A DNA stretch of 64,000 nt, taken from Anaeramoeba flamelloides (Eukaryota; Metamonada; Anaeramoebidae). Under the pieces are notes generated by a model. The model saw only the letters and a program-made list of their open reading frames with translations, was not told the origin of the DNA and ran no database searches. The stretch covers positions 4,774,001-4,838,000 of the forward strand of contig JANTQA010000048.1 in the NCBI GenBank assembly GCA_027625915.1, given 5' to 3'. The stretch's first letter is position 1; every line of letters starts with the position of its first letter. Positions 21,702-32,837 of this stretch are shown piece after piece. The position numbers and the translations under genes were made by a program.

Positions 21702-23081
21702 AATAATTTAAAATTTGAGTTGATTTCATTCAATTTAATATCTTTGATATTTTGGAAAAAAAAAAAATAATCATAATTATCGTTTAAATTTTGATTATAA
21801 TTTATGAATATTTCAAATGAAAAAAAAATAAAAAAAAAAAAAAGAACTTTTTTAAAAATTTTTTTATTTTTGGTAAATTGCTTTTGGGTGTGTGTTTGTG
21901 TGTGTGACTGCTTTTTTCTGCAAAATTAATATTTTTTTATCGCATCCCTTAAGAATAAAAATACTTTTAGAGAAGTGAAAGTCAAATAACTCAACACTCT
22001 TTTGATGTTGAATCATAGTCCTTAAAACACTGTTTAATATATTGAAAATGGTGTTTAAGGTGATTCTAGTCTTATTTTAATTAAGTATTTTACTTGGTTT
22101 TTCAATATCAAGATGTGTGAAAATTTTTAAGAATTTGCTATTAAATTTACAAGAAAATTATTTTTTGGGATTTCTTATTATATTTTGTAAAGTATTTTTT
22201 TTATGGTTACTATTTCCTTAAGGGCTATCCAAATTTTATGTTCTCTAAGGGCTGAAACATAGTATTTTCAACATGACAAAATTATTTGAAAGAAATTCAA
22301 AACACTAGAAAATACAAAAAATTTTTGAAAATTGTTAATTTTTGAAGGTTTTGATGAATTTTAATAACTTTAGGATCCAAAAACACCTGTAAGTTCTTGA
22401 ACAAAACACAGAAAATTAAAATGAATTTAGTTTACTTCTTATGTTACTGGCTCTCCGCTTTATTTTCAATTATCTCAATAGCCCCTCGTTAACTCTCGAT
22501 TATTTTAAAGAAACTGGAAAGTAAGTATAAAAAAATTAATTTGATTCTGAAAACCTATTGAAAGTAAATTTCGGAGAAGATTTTGAAATTGGTTCTACTC
22601 AAATCACTAATTTTAGAAAAAATAACCCGAAATTTTGAAAAAATATCCGAATTTCAGGTCAGACAAAAGTACTTTATTCAATAGTAACATATTTTGTTTC
22701 TGAATAGAATTTTTATTCATGAGTTCTTTTTCTAATTTAGAATCTTCTCCTTTTATTTTAAATTGCTACAGGAACAAAAGGGTTTTTTCCGAAGGGGATA
22801 GATCCTAGAAAGTGACAGGATCATTATCTTAGTATTCCCTAATTAGACTGTTCGCAACAAAAGAAATCTTGTTTTTTTTTATATTTATTGTTCATTCGTT
22901 CATTTTCCAACAGGGATAAAGAGTGCTGAACATACAAAAATAAAAAAAAAAATCATAAAACGGTTTAAAATAGCTTTTATTGTTAAAGAATGAATATGAA
23001 CAAAAGATTAAAAAAACGACAAATTCAAGCTTAACTTTTGCAAAAAGAATAGTGTAAAAACAAGTTTTTATTTGCAATTCA
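21702..23081. other. Intergenic stretch, no gene seen
   Basis: The stretch contains GTGTGTGT-type low complexity near 21890-21910 and a somewhat more complex patch at 22200-22850. No frame there stays open with coding-like composition and I found no element ends. Confidence 0.5.
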
Positions 23082-23405
23082 TTATTTTTTTTTTTTCTTT
23101 TTTTTTTTGTTTATTTTTTTTTTAAGTTTTCTGTTCTCAATTAAAATCTCATTGACGTATTCTTTTAATTCTTTGGTTTCTTCTTCTAGGGTTTTTATGT
23201 TCTTTTTTAAATTTTTGATCTCTAAATGTTTCTCGTTTTGTGGTTTTTCGTTTCTTGACAATTCTGAATCAAGATCAAAAGATTCAAGATTCCAAGGTGA
23301 GATAGGTGTTTGAATGGTTTCAAAATTGTCAGAAGAATTGTTAGGTATTTCAATTGCTGAATTCTTTTCTTGATTTTGTTCTAATGATTTTTCATCACCA
23401 AACAT
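23082..23405 (-). CDS. Small leucine-zipper coiled-coil protein, unrecognised (107 aa)
   Basis: I took the ATG at 23403-23405 (MFGDEKSLEQNQEK) as the start because the longer frame upstream begins only with TTG. The N-terminal about 55 residues are Asn/Ser/Glu-rich and probably disordered. From about residue 62 there is a clear heptad pattern: LKKNIKTLEEETKELKEYV, with Leu/Ile at positions 6, 13, 20, 27 and 34 of the helix. The protein ends in a lysine run. A bZIP basic region is absent in front of the zipper, so a DNA-binding role is not supported. The start codon lies 81 bp from the end of TIR element copy B. Confidence 0.6.
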   Translation of the reverse strand: MFGDEKSLEQNQEKNSAIEIPNNSSDNFETIQTPISPWNLESFDLDSELSRNEKPQNEKHLEIKNLKKNIKTLEEETKELKEYVNEILIENRKLKKKINKKKKKKKK

Positions 23406-23486
23406 TTTGGTTAACTGGAGTTGTTGCAAAAAATAAAAATTAATAACAAAAAAAAAATAGAAAAAATGATTTGGCTATTGTAACAG

Positions 23487-23932
23487 CACGACAAGAATAG
23501 CACAAAAATTGTAGTCACTTTTTTTCCTTAGCAAAACTTTGTTTTTTTAAAATTGTTCCAAATTTTGAAAGGAATTAGATCACAATGCAACAACTTTCAA
23601 TTTAAAAAGTTTTTACAAGTTCTACTTTTAAAAACATGTGATTTAAACAACTTTCCAATTTTTGGTTTTCATAAAAAAAGTTTCAGGTTATTGAAAGTTT
23701 ACAAATATTTTTCTTTTAGATAACTTTCAAAAATTTCAATTAAATTCAAAATGCTATCTTTTGTTAATTATTATTTTTATCCCTTTTTTTGGCTTATAAA
23801 AGTTTGTACCAAGTATTTGAAATTTGAAACAATATGAAAGAATATCAGAGACTGAAATCATTGCAGACTGTCAGCCTGAAAGTTCGAAAAAGTCTTGAAA
23901 GTATTTGTATGGATTGTGCTATTCTTGTCGTG
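23487..23932 (-). mobile_element. Promoter-linked TIR element, copy B (446 bp)
   Basis: Reverse-complement copy of the element upstream of eL18, with intact CACGACAAGAATAGCACAA ends and AG on both flanks. It fills most of the space between two divergent genes. The end that faces eL18 in copy A here faces the - strand leucine-zipper gene, 81 bp from its ATG. The other end lies 176 bp before the + strand voltage-sensor gene. Confidence 0.85.
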
Positions 23933-24108
23933 AGGTTTTTGGGTCAATTCGAAAAAAAATAAATTCACAAGATAACGAAAAAAGTAGACACAAATTTTTT
24001 CATCAAAGGTTTGTGTGTGCAATTTATAACGATAACCCGTAATAAAAAAAGGAAAGTTATTCCTCAGAATAAATCATTTTTTTTCAGAAATAAACCTAAG
24101 AAATTTGA

Positions 24109-25018
24109 ATGGAAAACAATTCTGATAACAGCACTTCTTCAAATTTTTCTGATCAGAGTAAAGAGGATCAGTCAGATTTACCAGACGAATTTACCAATTT
24201 AATTCAAGTAAATCGATCACCCTCGAAATTTGTTAATGCCATTCATTTTGCAACCCAAAAATTTATGTTGTCGAAATACTGGGTTATTTTCTTGTCATTG
24301 GCGATCATTATTAACCTTATTCTCATCATCTGTGTAAGTTCACAATCCTAGTGTTCTTATTTATATGTGACAATTCTGAATTTTGCTTTTCTTCATTTGT
24401 AATCTCTTTTCTTTCTTACAAACAGCTTCTAATAAACCCAAAAAGGTATTTCTCTTTTTTTGAATAATGCAGAATACTGCTCTTCCTGGCACAACCAGTT
24501 CTTTAGTCAAGGCTTTTTCTCCTTTTTCATTCCATGTTTCTCATTTTCTTATCAATGTTTCAATCTCGTTTCTTGCTTACAAAGCACTAACAAACAATCA
24601 ATTATAGCTCTTGACGTTATTGTTAATTTGTTTCTCTTGTTTGAGATCTCCATAAAATGGTTTAACCAATCTTCTGCCTTTTGGAAAAAGCTTTCAAATA
24701 TTTTTGATGTTATTGTATTTGTTCTGTGCATTATTACAATGTTTTTGTTCCATTTAAAACAAACAGCTTTAGAAGAAACAGAAGAAATCAGTGCAATTGT
24801 TATTAGAATTATGAGGGACTGCTCACAAGTTTTAAGGATCCTTATTCTCATTAAAAAGTATGAAATTGCTGCTTTTTTTTTTCTTTGTTAATCTTTCTCC
24901 TATCGTTATTTCTTTTGTTCTTAAAATTTCTCTGTTTTGATTAAAATGACTAACACTAATATCCAAAAAAAAAAATGAGTTTAGTGTTGAAGAAAGTGGT
25001 GATTTTGAAACAAATTGA
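24109..25018 (+). CDS. Voltage-sensor-domain-only membrane protein (five exons, 194 aa)
   Basis: Inferred exons are 24109-24333, 24426-24445, 24473-24505, 24585-24857 and 24985-25018, all GT-AG and phase-consistent. The product has a Ser/Asp/Asn-rich cytosolic N-terminus and four membrane segments: S1 about 56-75, S2 about 99-119 with the Glu...Lys pair (FEISIKWF), S3 about 129-148 with the conserved Asp (NIFDVIV), and S4 about 163-183 with Arg residues in IRIMRDCSQVLR. It then ends after about 11 residues, so there is no pore domain. This matches the layout of Hv1 or TMEM266-like proteins rather than a cation channel. S1 lacks the Asp that gives Hv1 its proton selectivity. Exons of 20 and 33 nt and an intron of 27 nt are unusual and make the central part the least certain. 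Confidence 0.7.
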
Positions 25019-25041
25019 AAATTCACAAGAATACTACACTA

Positions 25042-25732
25042 CAAGGAAAATTTAAATACCTAAAATTAAAGTTAGCCTAAACTATACATTGGATTTCAGT
25101 TATACTTCTTTTATAAATTATTTTTTCAAAGTTATCATAATTTTATGTAATAAAAAAAGGATAGCTATTAAACTCTTGAAAATCTGAATACCCCCCTTTT
25201 CAAAAATACCGACTTTTGAAAAAAACACCTATTTTCAGGGTATTTTTATATTAAAAAAAGTTGAAATGAATTAATTTTTGATTGAAGATTAAGATTGAAA
25301 AAAGAATATATGTTAAAGCAATTTGCAGAAAACAACCGGGAACGTAAATAAAAACTCAAACATGGAAAAAAATAAAATGATAAAAAATATTCCAAAAACA
25401 GATAAAAAATCAGATTTTCAATTTAATTGAGCAATATCTTTTGATTGAAATATTTTGTACTATTTTCAAATTGAAAAATATGTTTCCTTTTATACTATTA
25501 AAAAAAATACTTGAAAATTATCTCTCTACTAAGTCAATTAAAACATTCAAAAATTTTACAATTAAAAATGAAAAAAATATTACTGAAAAATTTCATTTTT
25601 TTTTCAATTCCTATTAATATCTATTAAAGTTGTAAACCTCATTGAAAATTGTTATGTATAATAAGGTTTATTATATGAGTGCATTTCAAAAATACAAAAT
25701 TTAGAGATTTTTTTTTGAAAAAATTTTCCTTG
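25042..25732 (+). mobile_element. CAAGGAAAATT-ended TIR element, copy 2 (691 bp)
   Basis: Begins CAAGGAAAATTTAAATACC behind CACTA and ends AATTTTCCTTG followed by TA. It lies in direct tandem with copy 3, seven bases apart (TACACTA), and the two are very similar throughout. It starts 24 bp after the stop codon of the voltage-sensor gene. Confidence 0.85.
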
Positions 25733-25739
25733 TACACTA

Positions 25740-26430
25740 CAAGGAAAATTTAAATACCGAAAATTAAAGTTAGCCTAAACTATACATTGGATTTCAGTTA
25801 TACTTCTTTTAGAAATTATTTTTTCAAAGTTATCATAATTTTATGTAATAAAAATAGGATAGCTTTTAAACTCATGAAAATCGAAATACCCCCCTTTTCA
25901 AAAATACCGACTTTTGAAAAAAACACCTATTTTCAGGGTATTTTTTTATTGGAAAAAGTTGAAATGAATTAATTTTTGATTGAACATTAAGATTGAAAAA
26001 CGAATAAATGTTAAAGTAATTTGCAGAAAAAAACCAGGAACGTATATAAAAACTCAAACATGGAAAAAAATAAAATGATAAAAAATATTCCAAAAACAGA
26101 TAAAAAAATCAGATTTTCAATTTAATTGAGCAATATCTTTTGATTGGAATATTTTTTGCTATTTTCAAATTGAAAAATATGTTTCCTTTTAGACCATTAA
26201 AAAAATACTTGAAAATTATCTCTCTACTAAGTCAATTAAAACATTCAAAAATTTTACAATTAAAAATGAAAAAAATATTACTGAAAAATTTCATTTTTTT
26301 TTCAATTCCTATTAATATCTATAAAAGTTGTAAACCCCATTGAAAATGGTTATGTATAATAAGGTTTATTATATGAGTGTATTTCAAAAATACAAAATTT
26401 AGAGATTTTTTTTTGAAAAAATTTTCCTTG
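25740..26430 (+). mobile_element. CAAGGAAAATT-ended TIR element, copy 3 (691 bp)
   Basis: Same ends and length as copy 2. It is preceded by TACACTA and followed directly by five TAGTG units. The mirrored CACTA/TAGTG words outside both ends may belong to the inverted repeat. That would make the ends CACTACAAGG, like CACTA-superfamily transposons; the TA flanks would instead suggest Tc1/mariner. Confidence 0.85.
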
Positions 26431-26457
26431 TAGTGTAGTGTAGTGTAGTGTAGTGTA
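26431..26457 (+). repeat. (TAGTG)5 microsatellite at an element end
   Basis: Five perfect TAGTG units plus TA abut the right end of TIR element copy 3. The left end of copy 2 carries the complementary word (TACTACACTA). Confidence 0.9.
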
Positions 26458-26754
26458 TTTTAAAACATTGAAAAATTTTTTTAATTTTTCTAATTTTCCC
26501 GATTTGTCTGTCCTTGCTTTTCTCCAAAAGTAAGGTCTTCAAAAAATGAAATTAAAAACATACAGAAACAATCACCATCACAAAAAAAAAAGACAAACAA
26601 AAAACTCTGATCAAAAATCTATGTTTTTTTTTTGATATTTGAAAAAGGAAAAGTGAAAAAATTTTCACTTCCTCCTCGTTTTCCTATTTTTCTATTACAA
26701 ATAGAGTTTTCAAGAAATAGAATGTAATCTGTGTCTTTCTTCTTATACGGTACT

Positions 26755-27205
26755 AGGTTATTCTTTATTTTGGGTGAACTACGAATCCTAAATAAAGAAA
26801 AGGAATACAGTGATCAAAAAAACGATGATGAAAGCTATAAAACCCATGTTGCAAAATAAAAGTCATGATTTTTTTTCTTCTTGTTCCAATTAAATATCTA
26901 ATTCACTACCCAGTAGTATACCAAAGTTCAAATCAATTTTGAAAGTAAACCCCTTAATTATTTTCAGTAATATATCAATTAGTAATGCAAATAGTTGAAA
27001 ATTTTCGTAATTTTCTCAGTTTTTTTGATGATTTTCTGTTGATAAAAATTTTATAAAATTTACTCTATTTTTTGAGATAAATTTTCCAATTTGAAGCTTC
27101 ATTTTTCGAATTTCTTTTTTAATAATAGAACTTTTAGAAATAAATCCCATTTTTACACATGGTTTAAATAACAATTTCTTTGCTTGATATATGTATAGGT
27201 CTTCT
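26755..27205 (-). repeat. Dispersed gene-derived segment, copy 2
   Basis: Reverse-strand relative of the segment at 16060-16500. The shared stretch includes the sequence for KIDLNFGILLG and KLQIGKFISKN, now degraded. Other coding-like scraps lie nearby on the same strand (ITFDDLGNKMSLSQTEMRK near 27465-27540; FEDLTFGEKQGQTNREN near 26485-26540). The whole 26.5-27.6 kb block may therefore be a decayed or heavily split gene that I cannot identify. Confidence 0.5.
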
Positions 27206-27589
27206 ATAAAAAATAAATTCACTTTTTATTTTGAAACATGAATTAAACTTTTCTGCTCAGCTTATTTTGACAATTATCAACCATAGACAAAAAATAAAAA
27301 TCGTAAAATTATTGTTTTATATACCCCTTTTACTCCAAAAGGGAGAATATTGGCCATATTGTCCTTTTTACCCCATTTAAAAAAAAAAAAAAAATAAATT
27401 TAAGAAAACTGCCTCAAAAAAATACTTTATTGGTTAAAACTGTTAACAATATGTAACCCGATTTCAGTTCTTTTCTCTCTCTTTCTCATTTCTGTTTGAC
27501 TCAAACTCATTTTGTTTCCAAGATCATCAAATGTGATTTTTTAGACTTTTCACTTGTTTATAATTTTCCTTATTAAAAATAATGAACTG

Positions 27590-28459
27590 TTTGGAAAAAA
27601 ATTGAGACACTGAAAAAAAGTGTGACACTTATTTTGTCAAAAATTAAAAATTTAATTGCCAACATTAGTAAAACTGATCAAAACCACGAGAATTTTTTGA
27701 AGATAATAAGAGTCCAAATTGAGATTAAACACTTATAAGAAGTAAATTATCCAACGTATTTTTCTGTGATTTCAATTTCATCAAGATAGCTCCAGAAGAA
27801 TGCTGTAAAAATCAAATTTTTATTATAAAACTACATCTTCACAGAAATGAAGAATTATCACTATTTTTTATCTTTGCCATTTTAAATGTTATTTTAAAAA
27901 ATAAAGGATTTCTTGCTTTAGTTATTTGAATTTTATATCGATTCCTTTGAGCCTTTAATCCTTAATCTTGATATTCAATGCTATTTTTTTTAAAAAAATA
28001 AAGTTTTCAGGTTCTATTAAGATTTCGAATGAAAAATCAAAAATCAGAAATTGGTCATTTTCACAATTGCTTTATCTTAATAAGAATAATGTTTTTCTCA
28101 AGTACTCACAAAATAATTCAGGGTTAAATATTAAGGTTTATCTCTGAAACGTGTAATTTGCCAGATATGAATTGTTCAAAAAATGAACTTTTTACTCATT
28201 TTTGCCACTTTTTACAATCAAAAATCAAGAATTTGATTTTTAGGACATTTTATTTGAAGGATCTTGGTGTAATTCAAATGAAGAAAATCTAAGTTAGATA
28301 TGTATACTTCTTAAATGATCGTAGACTCAATTTGGATTCTTATTATCTTCAAAAAATTCTCGTGGTTTTGATCAGTTTTACTAATGTTGGAAATTAAATG
28401 TTTAATTTTTGACAAAATAAGTGTCACACTTTTTTTCTGTGTCTCAATTTTTTTCCAAA
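27590..28459. mobile_element. Foldback-type element with about 150-bp arms (870 bp)
   Basis: The left arm, about 27590-27740, reads TTTGGAAAAAAATTGAGACAC. It returns as its reverse complement at about 28305-28459 (GTGTCTCAATTTTTTTCCAA), with the match continuing through the CCACGAGAATTTTTTGAAG region. The interior has no open frame of note. It is a non-autonomous inverted-repeat element of unknown superfamily. Confidence 0.75.
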
Positions 28460-29011
28460 ACAATAAGGTTTTGAAAAAAAAAGAACGAAAAAGAAAATCA
28501 AAAAACAAAAGGAAAAAAGAAAAATAAACAAGAACAACAAAAAGAGATAAAAGAGATAAAAGAATAAGTAAAATGTTAAAAAATGATTTTTAATTTTCTA
28601 AAACGTAATTTGCTAAAGATTGATAACGAATTGCCATATACAAGCAAAGGTGGCCATTTCTTGAATAAGTAAAGCAAAAAATATTTTTTGGAATTAAGAA
28701 AAGATCCTTTAAGAAACAATATTAAATCAATTGAGGGGGTTGATTATACAGGTTTCTATCAAAAATCAGAATCTTTTGTTGATAAGCAAGTTATCAACTA
28801 TGTTTTTGATATTTTTCCTTTTGTTAAATCAAAAAATCAAAAATATTAATCATATTTTTCCTCATCTTCGACTCTGTGAAAATATCTATTATATTGTTCC
28901 TAGGCCTTTGGCCTTCGAAACAATACATAAATATTTAAAATTTTCATTTTCCTCAAGGGAAAATAAAAAAAAAAAAAAAAAAAAAGAGATAACTCACACT
29001 ATTATTTTCAG
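28460..29011. other. Stretch with possible coding-like segments
   Basis: On the + strand two overlapping frames look partly coding at 28690-28960 (IEGVDYTGFYQKSESFVDKQ in one, HLRLCENIYYIVPRPLAF in the other). They may be upstream exons of the unrecognised gene whose last exons follow, or a degraded relative. I could not choose a frame. Confidence 0.3.
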
Positions 29012-29360
29012 AATTGGAAATCAAAAATCAACTCGAATTTTATTTTGTTTATATTCCTAAGACCAGTAAAGATCCTTCAAAAAGATTTTCTTAATGGGTT
29101 TCCAAATTTTATGGTATGCGAATATTACTTTTATAATTTCCAACATTTTTTGAATTAAAAGAATATTGATTCAAGCCATCTTGTTCAAATTTGAAATTTA
29201 GGGGTTTTTATTCAAAATTTTGTTTGTTTGGCTAAAAACATTTTTTTCCTAGCCAAATTCAACATTTACCTTAAAAAGATTCAGAAATCAAAATCCTCTT
29301 GCTTTACTTAAACTTTCCACTTCAATTCAAAAGATAATAGAGTTTGGTGCAATTATATAA
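29012..29360 (+). CDS. Last two exons of an unrecognised spliced gene
   Basis: Exon 29012-29113 follows a canonical ATTATTTTCAG and encodes 34 codons (NWKSKINSNFILFIF, then LRPVKILQKDFLNGFPNFM) up to a GTATGCG donor. Exon 29253-29360 follows TTTTTTTCCTAG and encodes PNSTFTLKRFRNQNPLALLK, then LSTSIQKIIEFGAII and a TAA stop. Both are exact multiples of three and share phase. I do not recognise the family. It may be functional or a fragment, since the 5' part is unclear. Confidence 0.4.
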
Positions 29361-32300
29361 ATATATGTTTCCAGATAAAGTGGTGAGTGTGTGGAGTGAC
29401 CTTTTTATCCGCAAATTTTGATTTCGTAAACTTTTTAGAGATATATTTGATTTGGAAAGAAATGAATTGAGACAATAACAGGATTTTGTAATCAAAAAAA
29501 AACTATTAAAAAGAAAAAGAAAACGAAAATAGAAATCATGTGCCTTTACTTGAGGAAAAAAATAAATAAATAAATCTACTGAGCTAAATAGAATATGGTT
29601 TAATAGGTATTTATTTATTGATAAAAATAAGTGATTAAAGAAAATTTGTCAATATAAAAAAAAGGAGAAGAAAAATCATTACAATATTATAAAAAATAAA
29701 TAATAATAATATCATTTGCATAATCAAATTAAAAATTATATACTTTTGTTAGTTTTTCCATAATCCACAAGGTATTAGATGCCCGATAAAAGGATTATCA
29801 AGAATGAATAAAAATATAACTCTTTGTGATTAATGTTAAGTATTATGTGACTCAAATAGGGGGTAACTAGTTTTCTGTAAAAATGATTTAATATTTCAAA
29901 AAAGAAGAAGATACTGCTTTTTTTATGATTTGGATTACATAATTAAGAAAATAGAAAAGAAAAGAAAAATGAGAAAATCCATATAAAAAATAAGAATATG
30001 ATATTTTTTTGAATTTATTTTTTTTCATTTCACTGTGTTTTTTTTTTGGGGAATATAAACATAATTTGTAATAATAATAATAATAGACAAAGAAATAAAA
30101 TTTAGATTTAATACGGAATTTGTTAATTTTTTTCCTACAAAAATAATTTTTTAAAATTAAAAAAAAAATACAAATGATTGAAAAAGCGAGTTCAAGTAAT
30201 TATGTAGATAAAGTTTTATATTTAAATTTATACACCAAAAAATAAAATCTCAAGTAAAAAAAAAAAAAAAATTCTAATAAAATATTTTCAAAATATCTCA
30301 ATTATGTATGTATTATATATTAAATAGTCATAAGCGCACATTACAAAATAGCTCTTCTTTAATAAAACTCCAGACCAACAAATTAGATCAATATGAATCA
30401 TTATCCGAATCCCAAAGTTCTTCAAGAAAAGATTAAATATATTATACAATCTTATAAATTATTGTAAAAAAATTTTTTTCTAATTTTTTAAATGTTAATT
30501 TAAATTTTCTATTATTATACATAAAATTATAGTTATTATTGAATTTATCTTACCATCTTTTTTCCTTTTTTTTTTTTTTTTTTTGTTTGTTTGTTTTTAA
30601 GTTTGACAAAATAAAATATCTATATATTATGGTTTAATTTATTTTGTTTATTTTTTTTATAAATATATATTATTCAATATTTAATTGATTTCATATAATA
30701 AAGAAAAATTATAATTAAAATTTTGATTTTTTTTTTTTTTTTTTTGATTTATCTAGTCCCATGTATAGAATAATGATATAATACTTGCAAACCAAGAAAG
30801 GGTATAAATTAGAATTTAAAAAAATAGAAAAGAAGAAAATTTTTCAAATATGAAGTTTTTAAATGCAAAGCAAAGTCATATAAAACCTTGAATCCCACTG
30901 AAATAAATAATTAACTTTTTTTTAGTTTTACAAATATTTTTGATTAGGAATAGTAATAACGTATTTTTATCAATAAAAAAAAAAAAACAAGAATTACATT
31001 GTCAATATTTCAAAATTAAACCCAGTTAAAAGGAAATCATACCCACCAGATATCTTCCCATACATAATTGCCATTATAAATTGAATTAAGCGGATTTTAA
31101 TCAAAAAAAACTCTTATTTGAAATACTTTATTTGTTCTTACATCTTACATTGATATACTCATTTTTTCTTTTCTTTTTAAATCCATACATACATGTTAAC
31201 TATGGAGAATCAAAAACAAAAAAAAAAAAAGTAAATTGGTAACAATCAAATTATATTTATGAATATCTCTAAACTATACTATAGTTATATAAACTATTTT
31301 TTCAACAATTTTGACTCACTTTATAATGTTAATGGAAGTTCTTTTGAGGGTTTGTCGCGTAATTTTTACAAAAAATATTTTCATATTTTTGGATCAGAAT
31401 GATTTTTTCTAATTGTGCAAATTTTTGTTTTACTTTTTCTTTTTTTTCTTTTGTTTTTTTCATTTAACCTTTTTTTGATACTTTTTTCTTTTTCTTTGTT
31501 TTTCTTTTTCTTTTTTTTTCTTTGTATTTTTTTTTAAATGATCATGTGGAAAAAAAAAAGATATCTTCGAAAAGACAAATAATCAATAAGAAAATTTCGA
31601 CTATGTAATGTCTTTGAAAATGGATATAAATGTTAACAAAAAAGCTTGTTGTTAACCTTTTTTCAGTGAAAGTTATGTAATAAAAAATCGTTAATGCACA
31701 TTTCAAAAAATGTAACTTCGTTTTTTTTAGTTTTTGGGTTTTTTTTTTTTTTTTAATGTTAAAATATCAGGTTTTTATAGATTTAGATTGATTTAAAAGT
31801 GAATTACAAATCAAATTCAATTATTAGTTGTTCTTGAATTCTCAAGGATATATATAATTATATATCAATTTATTATTTCAGGTGATTCACATTTTTTGAA
31901 ATGGTGTTTAAATAAAGATTTTTTTTATTAAAAACTATTTTCAGTACTATATTTCGATTATTATTCTCTTTATCTTCTTTTTTCTATTTTTAGAATTATA
32001 TTTCTCCTTTTTGATATAAAATAATAAAAAATAAAAAATCATTTGGAAATTTCAATAAATTTTTGAAAAATTTTCATTTAATTTACATTTTCTTTTTAAC
32101 ATTTTTGATTTAATTCCTTAAATTTTGTTTAAAAATATCCTTTAAATTTCATTGTAACTTTCTTTGGGTATTTCCATGATATTTCATTTATTTTCATAAA
32201 AAATTCATTAAATTTTCAATCAGATTTACTTTTATTTTCAAAAAAGATTACTTCAAAAACTCTCTCGAATTACAACATTTTTTTGTTTATCATTTAAATG

Positions 32301-32837
32301 ATTATTCTTGAAATCATAATTTTTTTGAAATTTACATACACAAAACAAGTAAAATAAATAATACTACCAATACCTTTTTTGTATATTTTGTCTGGTTACT
32401 GTAAAAAACTGATCCTTTATTGGATCGATTTTTCTAAGATTTATCCGAGTTTAACAATAAAGAGTGAATTTTCAAGTACCACTTGTGATCTACACACAAG
32501 GTGAAGAAGGAATTAATGAGATCCACAACATATCTTCAAATATGAGTGAAAGAATATAGATTTAATCTTGTATAGGACAAACAACTCGAATCTTGAAAAA
32601 AAGACATTAGTGATCTGGAATCTTCTGCGAATAATCTCGCGTGTAAACTACCAAAAATAATTTCAGTATTTTTGACAAGGCTTTTCATCTTTTAAAGTGT
32701 TGAAAAGTGTTTGAAAGGTTAAGAAGTTTACTGAAAGCATTGAAAAGACACAAATACTTCAAAAAGTCTTCATATTTTTATTGTAACATAAGGAAATATT
32801 TTTCTTCATTTTTTTCTTCTTTTTCCTCAAATTTTTA
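29361..32837. other. Intergenic stretch, mostly featureless
   Basis: A/T runs and T-rich tracts (31420-31540). One small coding-like ORF at 30308 is listed separately. The segment at 32380-32760, before the nucleotidase, has noticeably higher complexity with no open frame and could be regulatory or a non-coding transcript; nothing proves either. Confidence 0.45.
30308..30436 (+). CDS. Small coding-like ORF, unrecognised (42 aa)
   Basis: Starts MYYILNSHKRTLQ and continues SSLIKLQTNKLDQYESLSES to SSSRKD and TAA. The Ser/Gln/Glu-rich composition resembles a protein tail more than spacer. It may be the final exon of a spliced gene or chance. Confidence 0.25.
   Translation: MYYILNSHKRTLQNSSSLIKLQTNKLDQYESLSESQSSSRKD

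Noticed and set aside
23082-23405. bZIP transcription factor
   Set aside because: The leucine heptads are clear but no basic DNA-binding region precedes them.
25042-26430. Helitron or LTR element
   Set aside because: The copies have clear short terminal inverted repeats and no direct terminal repeats or Helitron-type hairpin end.
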